Notes: generated from the sequence alone by a model not told the origin. 13,088 nt of DNA from an uncultured Lachnospiraceae bacterium (GCA_910588815.1 CAJUQY010000063.1:1-13088); one strand, 5' to 3'; shown: positions 1 to 5,998, numbered from the stretch's first letter. Translations and numbers: made by a program.

Positions 1-46
1 GTGTTACGGACTTTCACCGATTAGATTGCGCCCATACTGGGCGCAC
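1..46 (-). mobile_element. 5' end of a group II intron (class C type), cut by window edge
   Basis: Read on the minus strand from position 46, the sequence begins GTGCGCCCAGTATGGGCGC and continues with GGTGAAAGTCC. This matches the conserved 5' end of bacterial group II introns: the GUGYG start, a first hairpin with arms 27-34 and 38-45, then the start of domain I. It most resembles class C introns such as the Oceanobacillus iheyensis one, recalled from memory. Class C introns are known to insert just after intrinsic terminator hairpins, and here the intron starts three bases after the U-tract of the ribU terminator on the same strand. The maturase gene and the rest of the ribozyme would lie beyond the left edge. 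The ribozyme family call is firm; class C is inferred from the 5' sequence and the target site. Confidence 0.82.
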
Positions 47-49
47 CGT

Positions 50-83
50 AAAAAGCCGGAGATGCAATTACCGCATCTCCGGC
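50..83 (-). terminator. Intrinsic terminator of ribU
   Basis: On the minus strand an 11-bp perfect stem (55-65 pairing with 73-83, arms GCCGGAGATGC and GCATCTCCGGC) with a 7-base loop is followed at once by TTTTT (54-50). It lies about 80 bases past the ribU stop. It also forms the 5' exon of the group II intron that starts at position 46. Confidence 0.9.
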
Positions 84-163
84 CCGATTCCTGCCACCGA
101 AAAGCCCTGGAACAGCCTCCTGCTGCAGACCACTCTCAGCACTACAGGCTTCGCCCAAATCCC

Positions 164-985
164 TTACAGCTTTTCAAAACTCTTTCCGGTCACCTTCCCG
201 GAATCGCCGGCCTGCTTTATTATAACACGGATCCGTTTATAAATCAAAACCGTAATGAGAGAAACCACGATTCCTTTCAGCAGGTTAAAGGGCAGTACGG
301 CCAAAAGCACAAAACTCCAGATCCCCGTAATGGCCGGATTGACCGCCGTCCCCATGCCGATGAGCCCCTCCAGGCTGTCGCCGGAAAACAGCTGAAGCAC
401 ATTCATCAAAACAACCGCCGCGGCCAGAATCACAAGTTCTACCGCCATACCCACCAAAATCGGATGACTCCCCGGCTCCCTCCCATAGAAGAAAAACACC
501 GGGAAAGCTACCGCCGCCGTAAAAGCCCCCATGACCAGGAAGCCCTGCCATGCCCCCTCAAAGGCCTGTGCATAGGTGGGAAGAAGCACATAGGCATTTA
601 AGAAACAGCCCACAAACGCCATGGTAAGCGTTCCAACCACCAGCCCCGCAATGGCGCCTTTTCTCGTCCGGTTTTTCGTATAAATCATAGCTGCAGGGAT
701 CACCAGGGCGCAGCCAATCAGCAGATTGGCCCAGTCGCCAACCCCCATGGTTGTGGAACCCTTCAGCAAAAGTTTCAGAATGATCTTCAATGCCTCAATC
801 ACAAATCCTGCCGCAGGCCCCATGGAAAACGCTCCCACCAGAACAGGAATTTCACTGAAATCCAACTCATAAAAGGGCGGTGCAAACCAGAGGGGGAACT
901 CCAGATACATAAGCACTCCAGCCACCGCCGACAGCACTGCAATTGTAACCAGATTTTTCACAGTAAGCAGTTTTTCTCGTTTCAT
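164..985 (-). CDS. ribU: Riboflavin ECF transporter S component (RibU)
   Basis: Predicted substrate-binding membrane subunit that captures riboflavin and works with a shared ECF module (EcfA, EcfA', EcfT) encoded elsewhere. Seen: 273 residues, highly hydrophobic, with family hallmarks near the N-terminus (FPL at 30-32, PPFYELDFSEIP at 37-47), KGSTTMGVGDWANLLIG at 75-91, and LPFNLLKG at 231-238. The start at 985 is chosen because AGGAGG sits 5 bases upstream; the frame is open 14 codons further but without a ribosome binding site. An FMN riboswitch and terminator lie in its leader, which independently supports a flavin role. Odd: family members are usually about 190-210 residues. Here roughly 60 extra residues (about 143-202), with two hydrophobic segments, sit between the last two conserved parts, giving about eight membrane spans instead of six. 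Family assignment is firm; a riboflavin substrate is well supported by the riboswitch. Confidence 0.93.
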   Translation of the reverse strand: MKREKLLTVKNLVTIAVLSAVAGVLMYLEFPLWFAPPFYELDFSEIPVLVGAFSMGPAAGFVIEALKIILKLLLKGSTTMGVGDWANLLIGCALVIPAAMIYTKNRTRKGAIAGLVVGTLTMAFVGCFLNAYVLLPTYAQAFEGAWQGFLVMGAFTAAVAFPVFFFYGREPGSHPILVGMAVELVILAAAVVLMNVLQLFSGDSLEGLIGMGTAVNPAITGIWSFVLLAVLPFNLLKGIVVSLITVLIYKRIRVIIKQAGDSGKVTGKSFEKL

Positions 986-1157
986 ACTTTCCTCCTGACC
1001 GTTCTTCCTTACAGACGCTCCGCGCATGCGGAGCCCTTCAGAGGATTGGTGTGCCGCGCCGGATGCCCGCCGGCTATGCCGGCACTTTCCCTTTGGGCGC
1101 CTGTGTGCAATCGAGTGGGGAAGATAAAGCTTCCCTACTCTCCGCGCCCGTGTGCAT
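986..1157 (-). promoter_or_regulatory. Structured GC-rich leader between riboswitch terminator and ribU
   Basis: After the terminator, the ribU transcript carries about 170 more bases with at least three potential structures. A GGGCGC/GCGCCC pair (1095-1100 with 1144-1149) encloses an 11-bp arm pair (1113-1123 with 1130-1140). A GC-rich block at 1051-1085 can fold in two mutually exclusive ways (GTGCCG/CGGCAC ends, or GCCGGC-TAT-GCCGGC). A perfect 7-bp hairpin, GCTCCGC-GCAT-GCGGAGC, lies at 1017-1034, about 30 bases before the start codon. A 13-base direct repeat with one mismatch occurs at 1097-1109 and 1144-1156. No known RNA family was recognised. Confidence 0.5.
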
Positions 1158-1186
1158 AAAAAAACCGGATACCATATCGTATCCGG
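1158..1186 (-). terminator. Riboswitch expression-platform terminator
   Basis: Minus-strand hairpin with arms CCGGATAC and GTATCCGG (1179-1186 with 1165-1172) and a 6-base loop, followed by seven T (1164-1158). It lies about 50 bases after the FMN aptamer and before ribU, the usual place for an FMN-dependent transcription terminator. Confidence 0.9.
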
Positions 1187-1237
1187 GACTTTTCATACTG
1201 CTGCCTTTCCATGCCAAAAACATCTGCACAGCCACAT

Positions 1238-1350
1238 CTTCTTCTCTCATCCAGACTATACTGTCGGTCCCGGAATCACACCGAGTCAGCCGCCAAAGGC
1301 AGCTCGCGGACTATACCGCCGGTGGGGACTTTCACCCCGCCCCGAAGAAC
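1238..1350 (-). ncRNA. FMN riboswitch (RFN element) controlling ribU
   Basis: The minus strand carries the conserved RFN core: TTCGGGGCGGGGTGAAAGTC at the 5' side, then CCCCACCGGCGGTA, then ATTCCGGGACCGACAGTATA and TCTGGATGAGAGAAGA at the 3' side. The outer helix P1 can form between TTCTTC near 1350 and GAAGAA near 1238. The element senses FMN; when FMN is bound, transcription should stop at the terminator at 1158-1186, lowering riboflavin uptake. It sits about 15 bases after the predicted transcription start. Confidence 0.96.
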
Positions 1351-1371
1351 TTTTTATTATTTTGTTTGTTT

Positions 1372-1400
1372 ATTATACATCCAACAGCTATGGAAATCAA
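1372..1400 (-). promoter_or_regulatory. Sigma-A promoter of the FMN riboswitch-ribU transcript
   Basis: On the minus strand, TTGATT (1400-1395) and TATAAT (1377-1372) are separated by 17 bases, a near-consensus promoter. The predicted start near 1365 puts the riboswitch at the very 5' end of the RNA. Confidence 0.8.
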
Positions 1401-1769
1401 GCATTTTCAAGGCTTTTTGTGCACTTTCAGACATACAATAGCCCTCTTCAGTACTTCAGAAGATACGAAACTCTACATAAATCAGCAATACATTTTCCAA
1501 CAGAAACTAAATAATCGTCAAAAAACCAATGTGAACGCTGTTTTTTTTCTAAATATTTAATCTTAGAAGTTTTTAATAACGCCTAAGAGGCTATTAGTGC
1601 TGTAATAATTGATACAAAATTCTCCAATAATACTTTTATTTCTTCTTCTGCCAAAACCGCGCCCCCTACAAATTAGTCTCCACATTGCAAAAATTATTTA
1701 ATACTTTTATTATCATATCACATCCATAATCATAGTTCCATATATTTTGTAGATATTTGTAAAAAGCAG
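1401..1769. other. AT-rich intergenic stretch without a convincing gene
   Basis: About 370 AT-rich bases between the ribU promoter and the terminator of the small orphan gene. One possible micro-ORF lies on the minus strand at 1654-1583: TTG start, AGGGGG 7 bases upstream, 23 residues, beginning LAEEEIKVLL, with a hydrophobic second half. A short imperfect inverted repeat lies at 1574-1596 around GCC-TAAGA-GGC. Neither is strong enough to call as a gene or terminator. Confidence 0.4.
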
Positions 1770-1804
1770 TAAAAAAGCATACCAGACTCTTACATCCGAT
1801 ATGC
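1770..1804 (-). terminator. Intrinsic terminator of the orphan gene
   Basis: Minus-strand stem of 10 pairs (1804-1795 with 1786-1777; arms GCATATCGGA and TCTGGTATGC, two of the pairs G-U) with an 8-base loop, followed by TTTTTT. It lies about 85 bases past the stop at 1888. Its arms are nearly the same as those of the hairpin at 2298-2335. Confidence 0.78.
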
Positions 1805-1887
1805 CTTGCAAAATCAACGGTCAACAAAAATAACTAATTTCTCCAAAATATTCATGCCATTTTTGCATGATTTCATTACTATTTGCT

Positions 1888-2181
1888 TCAATAAACGTCA
1901 ATAACTTCCTCAAATCTTTTACTGGTATTTGCGAATCCTCCCTCTTTTGCAAATTCTATGATTAAGTGGGCATTATTTTCTATAAACTCTTTATAATAAG
2001 CCATTTCTTCATCAGAGAAACCAACTATATTTTCCCATGTATAATCCGGCAAGTAACATGTAGCATTATGAAAGCCATCATAAACAGCTTTTTCAATATA
2101 AACTTTAACTCTCCCATCCTCTCTCATTTCCGAATGAACGACTTCTGTTGTATCGCTTAGTGTTGCATAAGGATATACCAT
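1888..2181 (-). CDS. Small acidic hypothetical protein
   Basis: Encodes 97 residues, predicted cytoplasmic, with no signal peptide or membrane segment. I do not recognise a named family with certainty. It begins MVYPYATLSDTTEVVHSE, continues with a likely beta-rich part (EDGRVKVYIEKA, then NATCYLPDYTW), and ends in a helical acidic part (FSDEEMAYYKEFIENNAHL and onward to EEVIDVY). The start at 2181 is preferred because GGGAGG lies 8 bases upstream; an ATG seven codons earlier has no binding site. It appears monocistronic, with a hairpin on each side. Its DNA is clearly more AT-rich than the neighbouring operons, which suggests separate acquisition. A small immunity, antitoxin-like or phage-accessory protein is possible, but nothing in the sequence proves it. 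Confidence 0.72.
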   Translation of the reverse strand: MVYPYATLSDTTEVVHSEMREDGRVKVYIEKAVYDGFHNATCYLPDYTWENIVGFSDEEMAYYKEFIENNAHLIIEFAKEGGFANTSKRFEEVIDVY

Positions 2182-2226
2182 ATTTCCAGCCTCCCTCACC
2201 ATCTATAAACATATTATTGTTATCCA

Positions 2227-2242
2227 TATTCTTACAAGAATA
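2227..2242. promoter_or_regulatory. Perfect inverted repeat upstream of the orphan gene
   Basis: TATTCTT-AC-AAGAATA is a perfect 16-base palindrome with a 2-base centre, about 45 bases before the start of the small orphan gene and inside its likely promoter area. It could be an operator. No regulator is identified. Confidence 0.35.
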
Positions 2243-2297
2243 CTTTACCATAGCTTAAGAGACTTATCCATACTTTTCAGTAAAATTACAAAACAAT

Positions 2298-2335
2298 AGG
2301 GTATACCAGATAAATGCCTTTATCCGATATGCCCT
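2298..2335 (-). terminator. Hairpin terminator of the efflux operon
   Basis: Nearly perfect 17-pair stem (2335-2319 with 2314-2298, mostly Watson-Crick plus a few wobble or mismatched positions) with a 4-base loop, about 80 bases past the MFS gene stop. On the minus strand it is followed by ATTGTTTTG, a weak U-tract. It shares the arm sequence GCATATCGGAT and the matching TCTGGTAT with the terminator at 1770-1804. Confidence 0.65.
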
Positions 2336-2413
2336 ATAATCATCAAATTTTCTGTTTAATATGGTTTGACTTCCACTTTCAATAATGCATCATTATTTTC
2401 CCTCCAAATTTTT

Positions 2414-3676
2414 CTATTCACAGGTACTGAAAATTCTCCGTGTAAAAAAAGCCACAGAGAACGAACAGATTCCGGAAAATAAAACCACAGCAAATTCAAG
2501 TTCGTCAAAAGCCTCAAACAAAAACCCATACAGCCCGCTTCCCAGAGGCTGGGCGCACATGCTGACGGCCATGATCAGGGAAATGACTTTCCCCACCAAA
2601 AGAGGCGGCGTTTCCTTCTGGACAAAAGACATGACCTGAACGGTGAACATTGTGGCGGCCAGCATAACCAGAAAACTGCAGGCCGCGAGCACCAGAAAAT
2701 TCGCCATTCCGGACGAGAAGAAAAACAAGGCTCCTGCAATGGGAAAGACGCAGGCTGCACAGGCCATGAGAAGTACTCCCGCCTTCCCGATTGCCAGACG
2801 CCTTCCGAGCACTCCGGCCAGAATTCCTCCGGCCAGCCCCCCCGCCGCCAGGCATCCCTGTGCAAAGCCGCAAAGTCTGTTGGCCTGTCCCGGTTCCAGA
2901 GAAAACACCTCCGTCACCAGATAAGGGATCCCCACCACCAACATTGCAGACAAAAACAGGTTCAGTCCGAAAGCCGCCAGAACTGCCTTTCCCACCACAG
3001 GCTTCTCACGCCAGACAAACCGGAAACCCTCCGAAAAATCAGACCGCACCATTTCCCACACACTGCCTCCGCGCTCCCGTTTCTCATGGGGAATCCGGAT
3101 AAAGCATTCCATGACGGCCGACAAGAAAAAGCAGACGATACACAGAACCAATACCGGCCGCAGGCCGTAAGCGCTGTACAAAATCCCTCCAAGCACCGGC
3201 CCCAGAAGGGAAGCCAGAGAATTCACCACCTGAATGACAGAATTGGCTTCCATCAGACACTCCTGTCCCGCAAGCGCCGGCACACTGGCCTGCACCGCCG
3301 GCTGATAAGCCCCGGCAATGCCGTACAAAATCATCAGAGTCACCGCAAGGAGAACCGTCAGCCCATCCCCGGAAGAAAGGACTCCTCCCGAAGAAAGCGC
3401 AAAAAAAACTGATAGCACCGCCGCCGTAAAAAAATCCAGAACCACCATGATGTTCCGCTTATTGACCCGGTCCGCGATCATCCCGCCAAATGGCGAAAGT
3501 ATCACAGAAGGTACAAAAGCACAGGCTGTCACCATCCCGTAAAGCGCCGCCGACCCCGTCAGATTCAGCAGATAAAGCGGCAGGGCGAACCGGATGGCCG
3601 CATTCCCGAAAAGAGACACGATCTGCCCGGCAACTACCAGCGTAAAATCCTTTGAAAAAAGCTTCCTCTCTCTCAT
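2414..3676 (-). CDS. MFS efflux transporter
   Basis: Predicted 12-span major facilitator superfamily exporter of 420 residues, likely a proton-driven drug or small-molecule pump in the cytoplasmic membrane. Seen: alternating hydrophobic spans throughout, and the MFS motif A between spans 2 and 3 (GGMIADRVNKRN at about 64-75). The general pattern resembles the macrolide/enterobactin-exporter-like branch of MFS. The start at 3676 is chosen because GGAG lies 7 bases upstream and upstream in-frame codons overlap the permease gene with no membrane-protein character. It is the third gene of the TetR-flanked cassette, 25 bases after the ABC permease stop, so probably co-transcribed. Substrate unknown. 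Confidence 0.9.
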   Translation of the reverse strand: MRERKLFSKDFTLVVAGQIVSLFGNAAIRFALPLYLLNLTGSAALYGMVTACAFVPSVILSPFGGMIADRVNKRNIMVVLDFFTAAVLSVFFALSSGGVLSSGDGLTVLLAVTLMILYGIAGAYQPAVQASVPALAGQECLMEANSVIQVVNSLASLLGPVLGGILYSAYGLRPVLVLCIVCFFLSAVMECFIRIPHEKRERGGSVWEMVRSDFSEGFRFVWREKPVVGKAVLAAFGLNLFLSAMLVVGIPYLVTEVFSLEPGQANRLCGFAQGCLAAGGLAGGILAGVLGRRLAIGKAGVLLMACAACVFPIAGALFFFSSGMANFLVLAACSFLVMLAATMFTVQVMSFVQKETPPLLVGKVISLIMAVSMCAQPLGSGLYGFLFEAFDELEFAVVLFSGICSFSVAFFTRRIFSTCE

Positions 3677-3701
3677 TCTATTCTCCACTCCTTCCACACA
3701 C

Positions 3702-4421
3702 TCAAACCTCCAATTTCTCGATCTCTGATGCAAGAATGCAGTAAGCCGCCATTCCGCCAGCCGCCAGGAGAACGCCCAGGACGGCCATGGCCGGGAGCAG
3801 AATCCGGTAAGCCCCCGCAATAAAATTAGCAAACATGCATAAGATCACCAAAGCACAGACGAGAGCCGCCGTCGCGGAGCGCTTCCTCCAGCCCACCGTC
3901 ACCGAGACCATACCCACCGCCGCTGCCTGGAGCCCCATAAGAAAACTGGACGCCAGAAGTTCCTGGACGAAGAGTCCTGTAAACCGCTCTGTCTCCACCC
4001 CGAAGACAAGACCCGTCCCGTACATCAGTCCCATTACCAGCACATTTTCCGTGAAAGCTGTCAGCACTGTAACCCCGCCGAACAGCAGACATTTCGCACG
4101 CAGGATCAGTTTTCTCGGAACCGGGTACGAAAGAAGTGTCACCGCCGTTTTTCCCCCGTAATCCCCGATAACCACTCTGGCCCCCAGAGCCGCCGCAAAA
4201 ATACTGAACACACAAAAAGACAGAGCTGTCATCAGAGCCAAAAGCCCGTCCCATCCGACAAATAGCTCCAAATCCCGGAAATCTCCTCCGTCCCAGGCCA
4301 CGATCCGTGCCATAAAAAGAAACAAAAGCCCCAGGGCCAAAAGCCCGGCAAAACATCCAGCCGCCGCTCTCTTCCAAACAGACGACTGCAGCTTCTTCCC
4401 TTCTAACCTGCCAAGTTCCAT
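3702..4421 (-). CDS. ABC-2 type transporter permease
   Basis: Predicted membrane partner of the ATPase encoded just upstream. It has 239 residues with about six hydrophobic spans: the first at about 18-42, a pair around 58-82, one around 111-140, and two or three between 150 and 230. Its cytoplasmic loop YPVPRKLILRAK resembles the coupling region of BcrB/ABC-2 permeases of peptide-resistance exporters. The start at 4421 has AGGAG 8 bases upstream and lies 1 base after the ATPase stop, so translation is probably coupled. As in that family, sequence conservation is low, so the call rests on topology and on pairing with a BcrA-like ATPase. Confidence 0.87.
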   Translation of the reverse strand: MELGRLEGKKLQSSVWKRAAAGCFAGLLALGLLFLFMARIVAWDGGDFRDLELFVGWDGLLALMTALSFCVFSIFAAALGARVVIGDYGGKTAVTLLSYPVPRKLILRAKCLLFGGVTVLTAFTENVLVMGLMYGTGLVFGVETERFTGLFVQELLASSFLMGLQAAAVGMVSVTVGWRKRSATAALVCALVILCMFANFIAGAYRILLPAMAVLGVLLAAGGMAAYCILASEIEKLEV

Positions 4422-4422
4422 G

Positions 4423-5181
4423 TCAGCTTCTCCTTTCCATGAGATCAATCACACAGTCCTCAAAAGCTTTCCCGAACTCTCCGGCCACCTCCGCCACAGA
4501 AAACTCCCGGCAAATCTGTCCCCCGGAAAGCACGCCAATCCGGTCAGCCATATACCGGACCTCCTCTAAAATGTGACTGGACAAAAGAATCGACACTCCT
4601 TCACCGGAAAGCCCTTTCAAAAGCTCCCGCATTTTGCGGATCCCCACCGGATCCAAGCCGTTCATCGGTTCATCCAAAATCAACAGCTTCGGCCTGTGCA
4701 CAATCGCCCTCGCAAGCCCCAGTCTCTGCCGCATACCAAGAGAATACTGAGAGACCGGCTTTCTCCCGGCCCCCTCAAGCCCGGTCAGGCGGAGCGCCTC
4801 CCTGATCTCCTCCTGTCCTGCGCGGGTGCGAACCCCCATTTCTGCAGAGTGCCTCCCGCCATAAGCATTCAGATAAGACAAATGCATGGAAAGAATCTCT
4901 TCGCCACAAAGATGCTCATAGAAAGCCGGCATCTCGATCATACTTCCCACCAGGGCCAGGCCTTCTCTCTCTCGAAGCACCTCCCTTCCAAACAACAAAA
5001 TCTGTCCTCTGTCCGGCCTCTGCAGTCCCAGCAAAATCTTCATAAACGTTGTCTTTCCCGCCCCGTTGACACCGAGCAGCCCGTAAATTTCCCCCGCTCT
5101 CATCGACAGGTCAAAATGATTCAGCACCGGAATCCCTCCATAGGCTTTTTCCAGCCCTGCCGCCTTCATAACTACACCCAT
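4423..5181 (-). CDS. ABC transporter ATP-binding protein, BcrA/lantibiotic-immunity type
   Basis: Energising subunit of 252 residues for an exporter, acting on the cytoplasmic face of the membrane with the permease that follows. Seen: Walker A GVNGAGKTT at 37-45, signature YSLGMRQR at 146-153, Walker B LLILDE at 166-171, switch histidine H203 in LLSSH. At the Q-loop position there is a glutamate (E83, in SMIEMPAFY) instead of glutamine. A glutamate here (E-loop) is known for lantibiotic-immunity ABC proteins (LanF/BcrA group), which suggests the substrate may be a peptide antibiotic. The start at 5181 has AGGAGG 9 bases upstream. It is the first gene of the efflux operon, 99 bases after tetR, with a likely promoter and operator in that gap. 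Confidence 0.93.
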   Translation of the reverse strand: MGVVMKAAGLEKAYGGIPVLNHFDLSMRAGEIYGLLGVNGAGKTTFMKILLGLQRPDRGQILLFGREVLREREGLALVGSMIEMPAFYEHLCGEEILSMHLSYLNAYGGRHSAEMGVRTRAGQEEIREALRLTGLEGAGRKPVSQYSLGMRQRLGLARAIVHRPKLLILDEPMNGLDPVGIRKMRELLKGLSGEGVSILLSSHILEEVRYMADRIGVLSGGQICREFSVAEVAGEFGKAFEDCVIDLMERRS

Positions 5182-5199
5182 TCAGACATTCCTCCTCAA

Positions 5200-5217
5200 A
5201 TACCAACTACCGGTATG
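5200..5217. promoter_or_regulatory. Putative TetR operator variant at the ABC promoter
   Basis: On the minus strand CATACC (5217-5212) is followed by GGTAGTT and then GGTAT (5204-5200). These are the same half-sites as in the two operators before tetR, but with 7 bases between them instead of 3; an 8-base palindrome TACCGGTA is embedded at 5208-5215. The CATACC half overlaps the predicted -10 box. Confidence 0.45.
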
Positions 5218-5243
5218 TATAATCCCAAAAAAGAATTCCGCAA
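5216..5243 (-). promoter_or_regulatory. Candidate promoter of the ABC-MFS operon
   Basis: TATACA (5221-5216) as a -10 box with TTGCGG (5243-5238) 16 bases upstream as a weak -35 box. The -35 box falls within the tetR terminator stem. Transcription would start near 5209, about 28 bases before the ATPase start codon. The -10 match is good and the -35 poor. Confidence 0.4.
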
Positions 5244-5254
5244 AAGCGGAATTC
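5227..5254 (-). terminator. Intrinsic terminator of tetR
   Basis: Perfect 9-bp stem GAATTCCGC/GCGGAATTC (5254-5246 with 5241-5233) with a 4-base loop, followed on the minus strand by TTTTTT. It lies 26 bases past the tetR stop and separates regulator from efflux operon. Confidence 0.88.
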
Positions 5255-5280
5255 TCCGCCACAACCCTCCTGGGCCCAGC

Positions 5281-5934
5281 TTATTTATTCTTCTGGTAAA
5301 TTTCTGTCAGGCACTCCAGCCTGGCAAGCATTTCATCGTCAACCACATCCAGCCCAAAGCCCTGCATCATCTGGGCAAAAAGCATGAATTTCCTCTTGGA
5401 CGTCTCCGTCGAGTCCTCAAAGACCATCGGATTCATCCAGACATTGGCCACCAGGATCACAAGCTCCGCCAGCTCTGCCGGGTAATCCGTCTCAATGGAG
5501 CCGTCCCGGATCCCCTCCTCAATGATCGGAAGGATATACCTGGGAGCCACCACGTCTGTCGTATCCCGCAGGATGCTGAACAAAAGCTTGGGATTCTTTC
5601 CGATATCCGGCGCCACCGCGAACAGCTCTTCCTGGCCGGGCCGCATGAGCGACTCCCGGAAAATGGTCTTCAGCTTCTCCCGCCCATTCAAATCCTTCCG
5701 GTCCCGGATCTTGGTCAGCATCCGGTTGGAGCTTCCAACCAGTTTATCCGTCACCGCCTCTAAAATATCCTCCTTGGATTTGAAATGATGATAGATGGCC
5801 CCCTTACTTAAATTCCCCAGCCCGTCAATGATATCCCGGATCGAAGTATACTCATACCCCTTTTCCAGAAACAGGCGGAGAGAAACCTCCAGTATCCGGT
5901 TCACTGTCTCTTCCGGGTGTTTATTCCTGGCCAT
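5281..5934 (-). CDS. TetR/AcrR family transcriptional regulator
   Basis: Predicted dimeric DNA-binding repressor of 217 residues. The N-terminal domain shows the TetR helix-turn-helix (about 29-52: YTSIRDIIDGLGNLSKGAIYHHF, followed by KSKEDIL, typical of the family). The rest is a helical ligand-binding domain with no obvious ligand clue. The start at 5934 is chosen because AAGGAG lies about 8 bases upstream; an ATG 13 codons earlier falls inside the promoter and operator and cannot be used from it. Two palindromic operators in its own promoter indicate autorepression, and a related site before the ABC-MFS genes suggests it represses them and is released by an exported compound. Confidence 0.93.
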   Translation of the reverse strand: MARNKHPEETVNRILEVSLRLFLEKGYEYTSIRDIIDGLGNLSKGAIYHHFKSKEDILEAVTDKLVGSSNRMLTKIRDRKDLNGREKLKTIFRESLMRPGQEELFAVAPDIGKNPKLLFSILRDTTDVVAPRYILPIIEEGIRDGSIETDYPAELAELVILVANVWMNPMVFEDSTETSKRKFMLFAQMMQGFGLDVVDDEMLARLECLTEIYQKNK

Positions 5935-5950
5935 GGCCGCACTCCTTCTA

Positions 5951-5965
5951 CATACCTGCGGTATG
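5951..5965. promoter_or_regulatory. TetR operator O1
   Basis: Perfect inverted repeat CATACC-TGC-GGTATG just downstream of the tetR -10 box. It has the same half-sites as O2 and a centre-to-centre distance of 25 bp. Confidence 0.8.
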
Positions 5966-5968
5966 TTT

Positions 5969-5998
5969 ATCATATCATACCATTGGTATGTTTGTCAA
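5969..5998 (-). promoter_or_regulatory. Autoregulated tetR promoter
   Basis: TTGACA (5998-5993) and TATGAT (5974-5969) with an 18-base spacer. Operator O2 lies in the spacer and O1 immediately downstream, a layout that would block RNA polymerase when the TetR protein is bound. Confidence 0.75.
5976..5990. promoter_or_regulatory. TetR operator O2
   Basis: Perfect inverted repeat CATACC-ATT-GGTATG between the -35 and -10 boxes of the tetR promoter. It is identical to O1 except for the central three bases. Confidence 0.8.

Noticed and set aside
26..601. Long plus-strand open frame over the group II intron end and ribU
   Set aside because: It is antisense to ribU, its terminator and the intron, with a low-complexity basic translation and no ribosome binding site logic.
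1051..1560. Plus-strand open frames over the FMN riboswitch
   Set aside because: They read through a conserved structured RNA on the other strand and show no protein-like features.
3677..3832. Upstream extension of the MFS reading frame
   Set aside because: Overlaps the permease gene by about 130 bases, is not membrane-like at the junction, and a better start with a binding site exists at 3676.
4573..5763. A 396-codon plus-strand open frame
   Set aside because: Antisense to the ABC ATPase and tetR and crosses the tetR terminator; rich in His, Pro, Gln and Arg, as expected for the reverse strand of GC-rich genes.
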